Shown in pieces: positions 9,066 through 19,313 of a stretch of 55,881 nt of DNA. The stretch is from Rhodospirillaceae bacterium (lineage in GTDB: Bacteria > Pseudomonadota > Alphaproteobacteria > GCA-2731375): NCBI GenBank assembly GCA_018667855.1, contig JABIRL010000283.1, positions 1-55,881 on the forward strand, given 5' to 3'. Under the pieces are notes generated by a model that worked only from the letters and a program-made list of their open reading frames with translations, was not told the DNA's origin and ran no database searches. The position numbers and the translations under genes are program-made. Each line of letters opens with the position of its first letter. Position 1 is the stretch's first letter.

Positions 9066-9593
9066 TTACTCGCCTTCGAACGACATCAGGGTGCGCACGG
9101 GTACGCCCATCTCTTCCAGCCGGGCGCGGCCGCCCAGTTCGGGCAGGTCAACGATGAACGAGGCGCCAACAACCTCGCCGCCCGCATCCCGCACCAGCTG
9201 GGTGGTGGCGGCGGCGGTGCCGCCCGTGGCGATCAGATCGTCGACAATCAGGATTTGATCGCCGGCTTCCACGCTGTCGATGTGAATTTCCACCTCGTCC
9301 GTGCCGTATTCCAACTCATACTCCACGGAAATGGTCTGCCAGGGCAGCTTGCCCTTTTTGCGCACGGCGACAAAGCCGATGGAGAGTTGATGCGCCACCG
9401 CGCCGCCCAGGATGAAGCCCCGCGCCTCGATCCCGGCGATGGCGGTGATGGAACTGCCGGCAAAGGGATACACCATTTCGTCCACGGTGCGCCGAAAGCC
9501 CGCCGGGTGCTGCATCAGGGTGGTGATATCCCGGAACATGATGCCCTTTTTCGGGTAGTCGGGAATGGTTCGGACCAGGTCCTTGAGGTTCAT
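9066..9593 (-). CDS. apt: Adenine phosphoribosyltransferase
   Basis: Apt converts adenine and PRPP to AMP (purine salvage). The 175-residue length is typical. The PRPP-binding signature is clear ([20 protein letters not shown]), and the N-terminal part has the adenine-pocket region [18 protein letters not shown]-like sequence (here [19 protein letters not shown]). An AAGGAAG site precedes the ATG at 9593. It follows mtnP by about 42 nt; MtnP releases adenine from methylthioadenosine, so the pair makes biochemical sense as an operon. Confidence 0.96.
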   Translation of the reverse strand: MNLKDLVRTIPDYPKKGIMFRDITTLMQHPAGFRRTVDEMVYPFAGSSITAIAGIEARGFILGGAVAHQLSIGFVAVRKKGKLPWQTISVEYELEYGTDEVEIHIDSVEAGDQILIVDDLIATGGTAAATTQLVRDAGGEVVGASFIVDLPELGGRARLEEMGVPVRTLMSFEGE

Positions 9594-9611
9594 GATACGC
9601 TTCCTTGTGCC

Positions 9612-9653
9612 TTTGGTGCGGCTAATTTGGTGCGGCTAATTTGATGCGGCTAA
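9612..9653. repeat. Three tandem copies of a 14-bp repeat
   Basis: Plus-strand unit TTTGGTGCGGCTAA occurs at 9612-9625 and 9626-9639, and with one change (TTTGATGCGGCTAA) at 9640-9653. The copy at 9640-9653 encodes the last residues of mtnP; the mtnP stop lies in the middle copy. Looks like a slippage duplication at the gene end. Confidence 0.9.
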
Positions 9654-10529
9654 GACGCGGCCGGCGACGGCGTCCAGTTTGGCCAGCAGGGCCGGGTCCC
9701 GCTTCTCAGGCGCGGTCATCAGGGCCATTTCCAGAGCCTGATCATCGCCCGAGGGGCAGATGGCGGGGCGTTCCCGCATCCTTGGCGCCACCCGCTTGAC
9801 CAGTTCGCGGGCATGATCGGCGTTGGCCAGCAATACCCGAATAATATCCTCCACCTGTACCGCATCGTGATCCGGATGCCAGCAGTCGAAATCGGTGACC
9901 ATGGCCACGGTGGCATAGGGGATTTCCGCTTCCCGGGCCAGTTTCGCCTCGGGCATATTGGTCATGCCGATCACCTGACAGCCCCATTGGCGGTACAGGT
10001 TGCTTTCCGCCAGGGTCGAGAATTGCGGCCCCTCCATGCACAGATAGGTGCCGCCGCGATGTACGGGCACGCCCACATCGCGGGCCGCCTGTTCGCACCA
10101 ATCGCCAAGGCGGCTGTTTACCGGGTGCGCCATGGAAACATGGCCCACCATGCCAGGCCCGAAAAAGCTTTTCTCCCGCGCGAAAGTACGGTCGATAAAC
10201 TGATCGACGACGACGAAGGTGCCGGGCGGAAGGTCTTCGTTGAAGGAACCGCAGGCCGACAGCGAGATAATATCGGTCGCGCCGGCGCGTTTCATGGCAT
10301 CGATGTTGGCACGGTAATTGATCGAGCTTGGCGTTTGCACATGGCCACGGCCGTGGCGGGGCAGGAAAACCATATCCACGCCGTCCAGATTTCCGAACAG
10401 CAATTCATCCGATGGCTCGCCCCAGGGGGTGTCCATTGCCTGCCAGCGTGTGTCGCTTAGTCCGTCGATTTCGTAAACGCCGCTGCCGCCGATTACACCC
10501 AGAACCGGCGCCCCATGGATATCGCTCAT
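9636..10529 (-). CDS. mtnP: S-methyl-5'-thioadenosine phosphorylase
   Basis: MtnP phosphorolytically cleaves methylthioadenosine to adenine and 5-methylthioribose-1-phosphate in methionine salvage. The 297-residue product from ATG 10529 (GGGAGAG site upstream) begins MSDIHGAPVLGVIGGSGVYE, the phosphate-binding GGSG. Further family blocks are FLPRHGRGH, INYRANIDAMK, GTYLCMEGPQFSTLAES and IGMTNMPEAKLAREAEI, which fit MTA phosphorylase rather than purine nucleoside phosphorylase. An Asp in TDFDCWH is the likely purine-contacting acid. It precedes apt, which uses the adenine released. The C-terminus runs into the 14-bp tandem repeat. Confidence 0.95.
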   Translation of the reverse strand: MSDIHGAPVLGVIGGSGVYEIDGLSDTRWQAMDTPWGEPSDELLFGNLDGVDMVFLPRHGRGHVQTPSSINYRANIDAMKRAGATDIISLSACGSFNEDLPPGTFVVVDQFIDRTFAREKSFFGPGMVGHVSMAHPVNSRLGDWCEQAARDVGVPVHRGGTYLCMEGPQFSTLAESNLYRQWGCQVIGMTNMPEAKLAREAEIPYATVAMVTDFDCWHPDHDAVQVEDIIRVLLANADHARELVKRVAPRMRERPAICPSGDDQALEMALMTAPEKRDPALLAKLDAVAGRVLAASN

Positions 10530-10784
10530 GAATTGCTCTCCCAAACCACAATATGCAGGGTTTCGTATACGGTGCTTCAGGCGGCGCTGGCAAGGTGGAT
10601 TGCATCGGCCCCAGCCGCAGCACCGGCTCACGGGCAATGGAACTGGGCGAGAGCCCTGGAATAACTTCCATCGCCTTATTCCGCCGCCACCGATGCCGTG
10701 TCATAATATTTAAATGGCGCGCGCATCAGATGAACAGATGAATGACGGAATTAGATTCCCTTGCCCGGGTGCGGGGCAGCGAAC

Positions 10785-11543
10785 ATGCGGGTAACCGTGT
10801 TGGGATGCGGCACCTCCGGCGGCGTGCCCCGGATCGGTAATGTCTGGGGCGTATGCGATCAAGAGGAGCCGCGAAACCGCCGCCGCCGGTCGTCAATTCT
10901 GGTGCAAAGCGCCACCACCAATCTGATCGTGGACACCACCCCCGACCTGCGGGAGCAATGCCTGGACGCGGACCTGAACCGTCTGGACGCGGCCCTCTAT
11001 ACCCACGACCACGCGGATCACGTGAACGGTATCGACGATTTAAGAGGCTTCATGGTCTTGCAGCGAAACCGTATCCCGATTTATGGCGATGCCGGCACCA
11101 TTGATAGTCTACGGCAACGCTTCGGTTACATTTTCGCCTCGGCCCGGGATTATCCCCCCATTGCGACCGCCCATGCCATCGATGGACCATTTTCCGTGGG
11201 TGATATTGATATTTTGCCGTTTCAGCAGATTCACGGCGGCATGGACAGCCTTGGTTTTCGCTTCGGCGACATTGCCTACTCAACCGATCTCAGTGATTTG
11301 CCGGAGGCCTCATTCGAAATGCTGCGCGGTCTTGATGTGTGGATCGTTGATGCCCTGCGCCCGAAACCACATCCGACACACACCCATCTGGCCCGGACCC
11401 TGGAGTGGATCGAACGATTGCGGCCGAAAAGGGCGATTTTAACCCATATGACCTGGGATATGGACTATGCCACCCTGTGCCGGGACCTGCCCCCCGGGGT
11501 CGAGCCGGCCTATGACGGCCAGATCATTGAGCTACCCGGATAA
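10785..11543 (+). CDS. MBL-fold metallo-hydrolase, PhnP-like
   Basis: A 252-residue metallo-beta-lactamase-fold hydrolase. Starting at ATG 10785 it reads MRVTVLGCGTSGGVPRIG, the typical PhnP/RNase Z-like opening, followed by ILVQSATTNLIVDTTPDLRE, the di-metal motif THDHADHVNGIDDLR, a later metal Asp in IAYSTDLSDLPE, and the C-terminal LTHMTWDMDY with its metal His. The nearest characterised relatives are phosphoribosyl-1,2-cyclic phosphate phosphodiesterases (PhnP) and lipoate-transfer LipB-linked homologues; no phn genes occur here. In alphaproteobacteria this family is often next to metG and tatD, but here it stands alone, divergent from mtnP with a 255-nt gap in which I see no clear signals. 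Confidence 0.87.
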   Translation: MRVTVLGCGTSGGVPRIGNVWGVCDQEEPRNRRRRSSILVQSATTNLIVDTTPDLREQCLDADLNRLDAALYTHDHADHVNGIDDLRGFMVLQRNRIPIYGDAGTIDSLRQRFGYIFASARDYPPIATAHAIDGPFSVGDIDILPFQQIHGGMDSLGFRFGDIAYSTDLSDLPEASFEMLRGLDVWIVDALRPKPHPTHTHLARTLEWIERLRPKRAILTHMTWDMDYATLCRDLPPGVEPAYDGQIIELPG

Positions 11544-11900
11544 TACGTCTGATTGGGAAAGGCCAGAAATTGAAAGGGCGCCACGGTTTTTGCCGCGGCG
11601 CCCCGTCATGGGCTGTGCCGGAGGAGGAGGGAACCCGGCCCAGCGACATCAGTCAGGACGGATACGGCTGATGTCAATTCGTTCGTCTGATACGCATCGA
11701 ACTGACAAACAGGTTAAGGCCAATAAATTAACAATTAGTTACTTTGTAATAATAAATATAACTTATTGCGTATCATTATTACATTTAGCCATGGGCCATT
11801 TAGCCATGAATCAAAATTCGTCGGGCGGTATAAGGTGATCGTTCCACCTTTGACCGCGCCGTGGCATAATAACGCCATGAATGAACAACGAGGTGAAGCC
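11544..11900. other. 357-nt intergenic region before polA with a GC-rich hairpin and an AT-rich stretch
   Basis: An inverted repeat (GGGCGCC at 11576-11582 pairing with GGCGCCC at 11597-11603) follows the metallo-hydrolase gene but has no T-run, so it is at best a weak terminator. From about 11710 to 11785 the sequence becomes strongly AT-rich (for example TTTGTAATAATAAATATAAC), a likely promoter zone for polA, though no confident -35/-10 pair can be named. A 12-bp direct repeat CATTTAGCCATG occurs at 11782-11793 and 11797-11808. Confidence 0.55.
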
Positions 11901-14702
11901 ATGGCGGAAATTGGGGTCGCCAAGGATGGGGGCGATCGGGGGCATTTATTTCTGGTCGACGGATCCGCCTATATCTTCCGCGCCTATCATGCCCTGCCAC
12001 CCTTGACCCGGAAAAGCGACGGTCTGCCCGTCGGCGCCGTTTCGGGTTTTTGCAACATGTTGTCGAAACTGGTGGACGACGTGCGCGATGGTGGGGACGT
12101 GGACTATTTCGCGGTGATTTTCGATGCCGCGCGCAAAACTTTCCGCAACGATATCTATCCCGAATACAAAGCCCACCGTCCACCGCCGCCCGAGGATTTG
12201 CGGCCGCAGTTCCCCTTGGTCAAACAGGCCAGCGAAGCCTTTAATCTGGCGACCATCGAGATGCCCGGGTTCGAGGCCGACGATATCATCGCAACCTATG
12301 CCCGCCAGGCCAGAGAGGCCGGCATGGCCGTCACCATCGTCAGCTCCGACAAGGATCTGATGCAGCTGGTCGGTGACGGCGTGATTATGCACGACCCCAT
12401 GAAACAGCGCCGGATCGGCCCCGACCAGGTACAGGAGAAATTCGGCGTTGGCCCCGACCGGGTGATCGACGTACAGGCGCTCTGCGGTGATGCCACCGAC
12501 AATGTTCCCGGTGTGCCCGGTATCGGCATCAAGACCGCCGCCCTGCTGATCAACGAATATGGCGATCTGGATGGGGTGCTGGACCGGGCCGAGGAAGTCA
12601 AGCAGCCCAAGCGCCGGCAAAGCCTGATCGACCACGCGGATCTGGCCCGGGTCAGCCGGGAACTGGTGACGCTCAAGGACGATGTGCCGGTCACCTTGGG
12701 CCTGGATGATCTACGCTTGAAGGAACCGGAGGCGGACGTGCTTTTGGCCTTCATGGCGGAGATGGAATTGGAACGCCTGGCGGGGCGTATCGCCCAGCGC
12801 CTGGGCGGCGAAATACCGCAAATGGCGGCCGCGCCGTCCGCCGAACCCGAAGCGCCGGACGGCCAGGACTATCAATGCATTCAAACCCTGGCCGAGCTTG
12901 AAACCTGGGTCGAACGCGCCCGCGCCGCCGGTGTGGTGGCGGTGGATACGGAAACCACGTCGCTGGATGCCATGGTAGCGGATCTGGTCGGCGTCTCGCT
13001 TTCCGTGACGCCGGGGCAGGCCTGTTATATTCCCTTGGGGCACACCGGCCCGGTCCCGGCGGGAGAGCTGGACCTGGAGGGCGCGGCGGCGGCGCCCGAG
13101 CAAATCCCCATGGATGCGGCGTTGGCTCTGTTGCGGCCTTTGTTGGCCGATCCTTCCGTGTTGAAGGTGGGCCAGAACCTGAAGTACGACATGTTGGTAT
13201 TGCGCCGTTACGATGTTGGTATCGCGCCCATGGATGACACCATGTTGTTGTCTTATGTGACGGAAGGCGGCCTGCACGGCCACGGCATGGATGAATTATC
13301 CAAGCTGCATCTGGATATCCAGCCCATCCCGTTCAAGGAAGTGGCGGGCAGCGGCAAGTCGCAAATCACCTTTGATCAGGTGCCTCTCGATAAGGCCACG
13401 GAATACGCGGCGGAGGACGCGGACCTGACCCTGCGCCTCTACCAATACCTCAAGCCGCGTCTGCTGGCGGAGCGCAAGCACACCGTTTATGAAACCCTGG
13501 AGCGTCCCCTGGTGCCGGTCCTCGTCGATATGGAACAGGCCGGCATTTTGGTTGACCGGGCAGAGCTGGCCCGCCTGTCGGCCGACTTCGCCGCCCGCAT
13601 CGTTGTGCTGGAGGGGGAAATCCACGAACTGGCGGGGGAAACCTTCAACGTCAATTCGCCAAAACAGCTGGGCGAAATCCTGTTCGACAAAATGTCCATA
13701 CCAGGCGGCAAGAAGACCAAGACCGGCGCCTACGGCACGGGCGCCGATGTCCTGGAAGGTTTGGCCGCCCAAGGCCATGAGCTGCCGGTGAAGGTGCTGG
13801 AATACCGCCAGCTGGCGAAGCTGAAAAGCACCTATACGGACAGCCTGCAAGGACAGATCAATGGCGTTACGGGCCGGGTGCATACCTCCTATGCCATGGC
13901 GGCGACATCAACCGGGCGGCTGGCCTCGACCGATCCCAACCTGCAGAATATTCCCGTACGGACCGAGGAAGGCCGGCGTATCCGCAAGGCTTTTATCGCG
14001 GCGGCGGGCTGCAAATTGTTGAGCGCGGATTACTCCCAGATCGAATTGCGCATCCTGGCCCATATCGCCGATATCCCGGCCCTGCGGGAAGCCTTTCACG
14101 CCGGCCAGGACATTCACGCCATGACGGCGGCCCAGGTCTTCGACATCCCCATGGAGGGCATGGACCCGATGATGCGGCGCCGGGCCAAGGCGATCAATTT
14201 CGGCATTATCTATGGTATTTCCGCCTTCGGTCTGGCCAATAATCTCGGCATCGCGCGGGGTGAGGCGCAAGCCTATATCAACGCCTATTTCGAACGCTAT
14301 CCCGGCATCCGCGACTATATGGAACGGACTAAGGAAAGCGCCCGGGAACTGGGCTATGTGGAGACCATATATGGCCGGCGCATTCATATGCCGGGCATCA
14401 ATGACAAGAACCCGGCCCGGCGCGGGTTCCACGAACGGGCCGCTATCAACGCGCCCATCCAGGGATCGGCGGCGGATGTGATCCGCCGCGCCATGGTGGC
14501 CATTCCCGGTGCCCTGGATGCCGCCGGTCTGGGCGCGACCATGCTGTTGCAGGTGCATGATGAATTGATCTTCGATGTGCCCGAGGCCGAGGTCGAGGCG
14601 ACCATTGTGGTGGTCAAACGTATCATGGAGGGGGCCGCGCATCTGTCCATCCCCCTGACCGTGGACGCAGGGGTCGGCGGCAGCTGGGCCGAGGCGCATT
14701 AG
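11901..14702 (+). CDS. polA: DNA polymerase I
   Basis: A 933-residue three-domain DNA polymerase I for Okazaki fragment maturation and repair. The N-terminal 5'-3' exonuclease begins FLVDGSAYIFRAYHALPPL and has the HhH region CGDATDNVPGVPGIGIKTA. The 3'-5' proofreading domain is intact: VVAVDTETTSLD, VGQNLKYDMLVL and YAAEDADLTL carry the acidic residues. The family A polymerase domain has motif A LLSADYSQIELRILAHI, motif B RRRAKAINFGIIYGISAFG and motif C LLQVHDELIFDVP. I chose ATG 11901 because it has an AGGTGAAG site; ATG 11878, in frame 23 nt earlier, has none. The stop is 10 nt before the cyclase gene, so the two may be co-transcribed. Confidence 0.97.
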   Translation: MAEIGVAKDGGDRGHLFLVDGSAYIFRAYHALPPLTRKSDGLPVGAVSGFCNMLSKLVDDVRDGGDVDYFAVIFDAARKTFRNDIYPEYKAHRPPPPEDLRPQFPLVKQASEAFNLATIEMPGFEADDIIATYARQAREAGMAVTIVSSDKDLMQLVGDGVIMHDPMKQRRIGPDQVQEKFGVGPDRVIDVQALCGDATDNVPGVPGIGIKTAALLINEYGDLDGVLDRAEEVKQPKRRQSLIDHADLARVSRELVTLKDDVPVTLGLDDLRLKEPEADVLLAFMAEMELERLAGRIAQRLGGEIPQMAAAPSAEPEAPDGQDYQCIQTLAELETWVERARAAGVVAVDTETTSLDAMVADLVGVSLSVTPGQACYIPLGHTGPVPAGELDLEGAAAAPEQIPMDAALALLRPLLADPSVLKVGQNLKYDMLVLRRYDVGIAPMDDTMLLSYVTEGGLHGHGMDELSKLHLDIQPIPFKEVAGSGKSQITFDQVPLDKATEYAAEDADLTLRLYQYLKPRLLAERKHTVYETLERPLVPVLVDMEQAGILVDRAELARLSADFAARIVVLEGEIHELAGETFNVNSPKQLGEILFDKMSIPGGKKTKTGAYGTGADVLEGLAAQGHELPVKVLEYRQLAKLKSTYTDSLQGQINGVTGRVHTSYAMAATSTGRLASTDPNLQNIPVRTEEGRRIRKAFIAAAGCKLLSADYSQIELRILAHIADIPALREAFHAGQDIHAMTAAQVFDIPMEGMDPMMRRRAKAINFGIIYGISAFGLANNLGIARGEAQAYINAYFERYPGIRDYMERTKESARELGYVETIYGRRIHMPGINDKNPARRGFHERAAINAPIQGSAADVIRRAMVAIPGALDAAGLGATMLLQVHDELIFDVPEAEVEATIVVVKRIMEGAAHLSIPLTVDAGVGGSWAEAH

Positions 14703-14712
14703 GGGCCCGGAA

Positions 14713-16452
14713 ATGGTTCTTGGCATGGGCAAGGGCTGGGCGCGGAAAATCCGGCTGGCGAGCGGTTTGTTCCTGTTCGTTTTCGTGACGACCCATTTTC
14801 TCAACCACAGCCTGGGCAATATCTCCCTCGACGCCATGGAGGCTGGGCGGGAGGTTTTCATCGCCGTCTGGCGCAACTGGCCAATGACCATTCTGTTATA
14901 TGGCGCCATGTTGCTGCATGTCCTGATGGCGCTATGGGCCATTTGGCAGCGACGGACCTTGCGCATGTCCGCACCGGAAGCTTTTCAGGTCCTTTTAGCC
15001 GCGGCGATCCCTTTTCTGCTGCCGGCCCATATCCTGGCGACGCGCGGGGCGCACGAGATATTTGGCGTCAACGACAGCTACCTTTACGAAATCACCGCCA
15101 TCTGGGTTTGGTTGCCGCAGAACACCTGGATACTGACGGCGGCGCTGTTGGCGGTGTGGAGCCACGGCTGTATCGGCCTGCATCAATGGCTTCGATTGCG
15201 CCAATGGTATGCCCGTGCCCGAATCTGGCTTTTTTTCGCGGCAATTCTTTTGCCAGGCCTGGCATTGTCGGGCTTCGCCGGTGTCGGCAAACAAATCGCC
15301 CTGTGGTTCCGGGATGAAGCCTGGCGCGAGGACGCCTTTGCCTCCTTCCGTATCGGGGACAACCAAAAGGCCTTGGTGGATTTCGTCTACGGCACCATGG
15401 ATTACGTCATTGCCGGAACCATCGTCGTTGTGGTCTTGCTGCTGATCGGGCGTTGGCTGCGTGGTCTCTGGGCCCGGCGTGGAGCCCGCATCACAATTTC
15501 TTACCCCGATGGCATGCAGACGGCGGTGGAGCCGGGTCTGAGTATCCTCGAAGCTTCACGCATGGCGGGCGTGGCCCATGCCTCGGTTTGTGGCGGGCGG
15601 GGGCGCTGTTCCACCTGCCGGGTCCGCGTTGCCGAGGGAGCTTCGGCACTGCCGCCGGCCGGCGAGGATGAATTGAAGGTGCTGGCTCGCGTGGGCGCGC
15701 CCGACAGCGTGCGCCTGGCCTGCCAATTGCGCCCCATCGCGGATATCTCGGTTGTGCCCCTGTTGCCCTCCACGGTCGTTGCCGATGGCAGCCATCTGCG
15801 GACCAGTTATCTGCAGGGCAGCGAACGGGAGATCGCCGTGCTGTTCGCGGATCTGCGATCATTCACCGAGTTCTCGGAAAGCAAATTACCCTACGACGTG
15901 GTTTTCGCCCTGAACCAGTATTTTCGTGGCATGGGCCAGGCGGTGGAACAGGCGGGCGGTCATCTGGACAAATTCATCGGTGATGGCGTCATGGCTCTGT
16001 TCGGGGTTGAGAGTGACCTGGAACAGGGCTGCCGCCAGGCCCTGGCGGCGGCGGCCGGCATGGCCCAGGCCCTGGATCATCTGAACCATCAATTGCGTCA
16101 CGATCTCGAAGAACCGTTGCGCATGGGCATCGGTATTCACGCCGGCCCGGCAATAGTCGGCGAAATGGGTTACGGCGCGGCAACCACGATCACCGCCATC
16201 GGCGATACGGTCAATACCGCCTCGCGCCTGGAAAACATGACCAAGGAATTTTCGGTCGAGGCAGTCATCTCGGCAGAAGTGGCACAACAGGCCGGCGCCG
16301 ATCTAGGGAATTTCGAGGTGCGCCAGGTGACTGTACGCGGCCGGGCCGAGGTCATGGACGTTCATCTTGTGTCAGACTTGCGCGGCCTGGGCGGCCCCGT
16401 GCCTGCGCAACCGCGCCGTAAACGGGTCCGCGTGAAGGCGCCGACCCCATAA
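14713..16452 (+). CDS. Membrane class III adenylate cyclase with heme-type anchor and [2Fe-2S] domain
   Basis: A 579-residue three-part sensor enzyme. Residues 1-255 form about six membrane helices with histidines placed as in succinate dehydrogenase/fumarate reductase cytochrome b anchors (His28, 32, 69, 106, 114, 151, 157). Residues 258-350 are a [2Fe-2S] ferredoxin domain with Cys293, Cys299, Cys302 and Cys337 (CGGRGRCSTC). Residues 371-555 are a class III cyclase: metal Asp380 (FADLRSF) and Asp424 (DKFIGDG), adenine-selecting Lys420 and Thr494, and transition-state Asn501 and Arg505 (GDTVNTASR), all present. The layout matches the redox-regulated diheme cyclase CyaC of Sinorhizobium meliloti and its ferredoxin-bearing relatives. 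It should make cAMP in response to quinone or redox state. It follows polA by 10 nt. Confidence 0.88.
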   Translation: MVLGMGKGWARKIRLASGLFLFVFVTTHFLNHSLGNISLDAMEAGREVFIAVWRNWPMTILLYGAMLLHVLMALWAIWQRRTLRMSAPEAFQVLLAAAIPFLLPAHILATRGAHEIFGVNDSYLYEITAIWVWLPQNTWILTAALLAVWSHGCIGLHQWLRLRQWYARARIWLFFAAILLPGLALSGFAGVGKQIALWFRDEAWREDAFASFRIGDNQKALVDFVYGTMDYVIAGTIVVVVLLLIGRWLRGLWARRGARITISYPDGMQTAVEPGLSILEASRMAGVAHASVCGGRGRCSTCRVRVAEGASALPPAGEDELKVLARVGAPDSVRLACQLRPIADISVVPLLPSTVVADGSHLRTSYLQGSEREIAVLFADLRSFTEFSESKLPYDVVFALNQYFRGMGQAVEQAGGHLDKFIGDGVMALFGVESDLEQGCRQALAAAAGMAQALDHLNHQLRHDLEEPLRMGIGIHAGPAIVGEMGYGAATTITAIGDTVNTASRLENMTKEFSVEAVISAEVAQQAGADLGNFEVRQVTVRGRAEVMDVHLVSDLRGLGGPVPAQPRRKRVRVKAPTP

Positions 16453-16468
16453 GATAACCCAAAGAATT

Positions 16469-16497
16469 GGGGGCCGCACCAAACCGGCGCGGCCCCC
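16469..16497. terminator. Hairpin between convergent cyclase and groEL genes
   Basis: A perfect 9-bp stem (GGGGGCCGC at 16469-16477 with GCGGCCCCC at 16489-16497, extendable by two T-A pairs) with an 11-nt loop. Read leftward it is followed by AATTCTTT, a weak U-tract suited to groEL; read rightward it is followed by an A-run. Termination from either gene is plausible but not canonical. Confidence 0.5.
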
Positions 16498-16529
16498 AAA
16501 AAAGCATGTCTGGGGTATGTGCGGCTGGC

Positions 16530-18227
<1,698 letters not shown>

Positions 18228-18270
18228 TTAAGAATTGATGTGATGGGAAGAGGGCGTTCGAGCGCGCAAT

Positions 18271-18600
18271 CTAGGCGGCTTTCTTGCCCTTCTTCGCCTT
18301 CTTGGCCGGCTTGTCCACAAGCACCGCCATGATATCGGATTCGTTCATGATCAGCAGTTCCGCGCCATCCAAGGTGACCTCGGTGCCGGACCATTTGCCG
18401 AACAGGACTTTGTCGCCGGTCGCCACGGCGCAGGCGACACGGTTGCCTTTTTCGTCGCGGGCGCCGGGGCCCACGCCCATGACAATGCCCTGCATTGGTT
18501 TTTCCGTCGCCGTATCGGGAATGATAATGCCGCCGGCGGTTTTGGTGTCTTCATCGGCGCGCTTGATCAGCACGCGGTCGTTCAGCGGACGAAGCTTCAT
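18271..18600 (-). CDS. groS: 10 kDa co-chaperonin GroES
   Basis: The lid of the GroEL chamber. The 109-residue protein begins [20 protein letters not shown] and includes the mobile-loop segment [15 protein letters not shown] and the [13 protein letters not shown] region. It is about a dozen residues longer than E. coli GroES because of a Lys/Ala-rich tail ([14 protein letters not shown]). A GAGGA site precedes ATG 18600. The gene leads the groES-groEL operon and sits about 100 nt downstream of a CIRCE element. Confidence 0.97.
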   Translation of the reverse strand: MKLRPLNDRVLIKRADEDTKTAGGIIIPDTATEKPMQGIVMGVGPGARDEKGNRVACAVATGDKVLFGKWSGTEVTLDGAELLIMNESDIMAVLVDKPAKKAKKGKKAA

Positions 18601-18699
18601 AGGTCCTCACAATCGCTGTTGGTTGCAAAAAAAATCGGTTTCAAAGATGCGGTTCCAAAATGGCTGTTTCCGCCAGATTTCACCGTCCAAGGGCGCTTG

Positions 18700-18726
18700 C
18701 TAGCACTCTATGGCGGCGAGTGCCAG
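18700..18726 (-). promoter_or_regulatory. CIRCE operator (HrcA site) upstream of groES
   Basis: The inverted repeat CTAGCACTC, 9 nt, GAGTGCCAG matches the CIRCE consensus TTAGCACTC-N9-GAGTGCTAA in 15 of 18 arm positions. It overlaps the expected transcription start of groES and so should allow repression by HrcA. No hrcA gene is in the window. Confidence 0.93.
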
Positions 18727-18728
18727 TG

Positions 18729-18757
18729 ATTTAAGGGGGCAAGCGCCCCGGTTCAAG
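18729..18757 (-). promoter_or_regulatory. groESL promoter, heat-shock (RpoH)-like
   Basis: On the minus strand CTTGAA (18757-18752) is followed by a CCCCCTTAAAT stretch ending in TTAAAT (18734-18729), with 16 nt between TTGAAC and TTAAAT. CTTGAA followed by a C-rich -10 region resembles RpoH promoters, though the hexamers also fit a weak sigma70 site. The CIRCE element lies immediately downstream, so heat-shock sigma and HrcA control may combine here. Confidence 0.65.
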
Positions 18758-18916
18758 GATTCTTTTTCCGCCGTGCGGCCGAATTTTGTTAGCCACCGGG
18801 GCAAGTGAGTGCCAAGTTATTGAATTTGCACAACTTTCAACGACTGGTTAAGCTTTTTGTGGGATCCTGTATTGATTCGGAGAGTGGGTTGGTTGCCAGA
18901 GATAAGGAGTACTGTC

Positions 18917-19180
18917 ATGGCCACCTTGAAAACACAACTCGATGGCTACCGCCTGACGACAGCGGAAATTACCTATCGCCTACCCGACCGGCCGGTCTTG
19001 TTGCAGACCTATCTATGGCAGGAATATGACCTGGCCCCCCGCTTCCCCCGGCTGCACGAATTCCTCGCATTCTGGGAAGAAAACCTCGACGGCCCCCTGC
19101 ATTCCGTCCGCCTGGCCTCCGCCAAACTGGTAACGCCATCGCAATTCCGGCATTTGGATGGGGACAAGATCATCCACTAA
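18917..19180 (+). CDS. Usg family protein
   Basis: An 87-residue protein of the Usg family, known almost only from alphaproteobacteria. It begins MATLKTQLDGYRLTTAEITY and has the conserved LPDRPVLLQTYLWQEYDLAP and PRLHEFLAFWEENLDGPLHS blocks. AAGGAGT lies 6 nt before ATG 18917. The family name derives from its position upstream of a semialdehyde dehydrogenase gene in some species; the biochemical role is unknown. It stands alone between the groESL regulatory region and a leftward gene. Confidence 0.85.
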   Translation: MATLKTQLDGYRLTTAEITYRLPDRPVLLQTYLWQEYDLAPRFPRLHEFLAFWEENLDGPLHSVRLASAKLVTPSQFRHLDGDKIIH

Positions 19181-19313
19181 GTCGCCGTCATGCGGCTATT
19201 TGGGGGCGGTGGCGGAACCTGTGCGATGCCGCTTCCCGCCGCGGTTCTCGCTTTTATTAAGTTAAACTGTCACCGAAATAACGATACCGCACATCGTCAT
19301 CGCAACGGAGCTT

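Noticed and set aside
10530-10784. A riboswitch or leader in the mtnP to metallo-hydrolase gap
   Set aside because: Read on both strands, no SAM, cobalamin or other riboswitch core was recognisable.
11700-11790. A specific polA promoter in the AT-rich stretch
   Set aside because: Several TTAACA- and TATAAC-like hexamers occur, but none have a good spacing, so no single pair is supported.
11766-11900. Earlier polA starts (including ATG 11878)
   Set aside because: They lack a ribosome site and the extra residues are not DNA polymerase I sequence; ATG 11901 has AGGTGAAG upstream.
16469-16497. Strong terminator for the cyclase gene
   Set aside because: Read rightward, the hairpin is followed by an A-run rather than T, so I list it only as a probable shared or groEL terminator.
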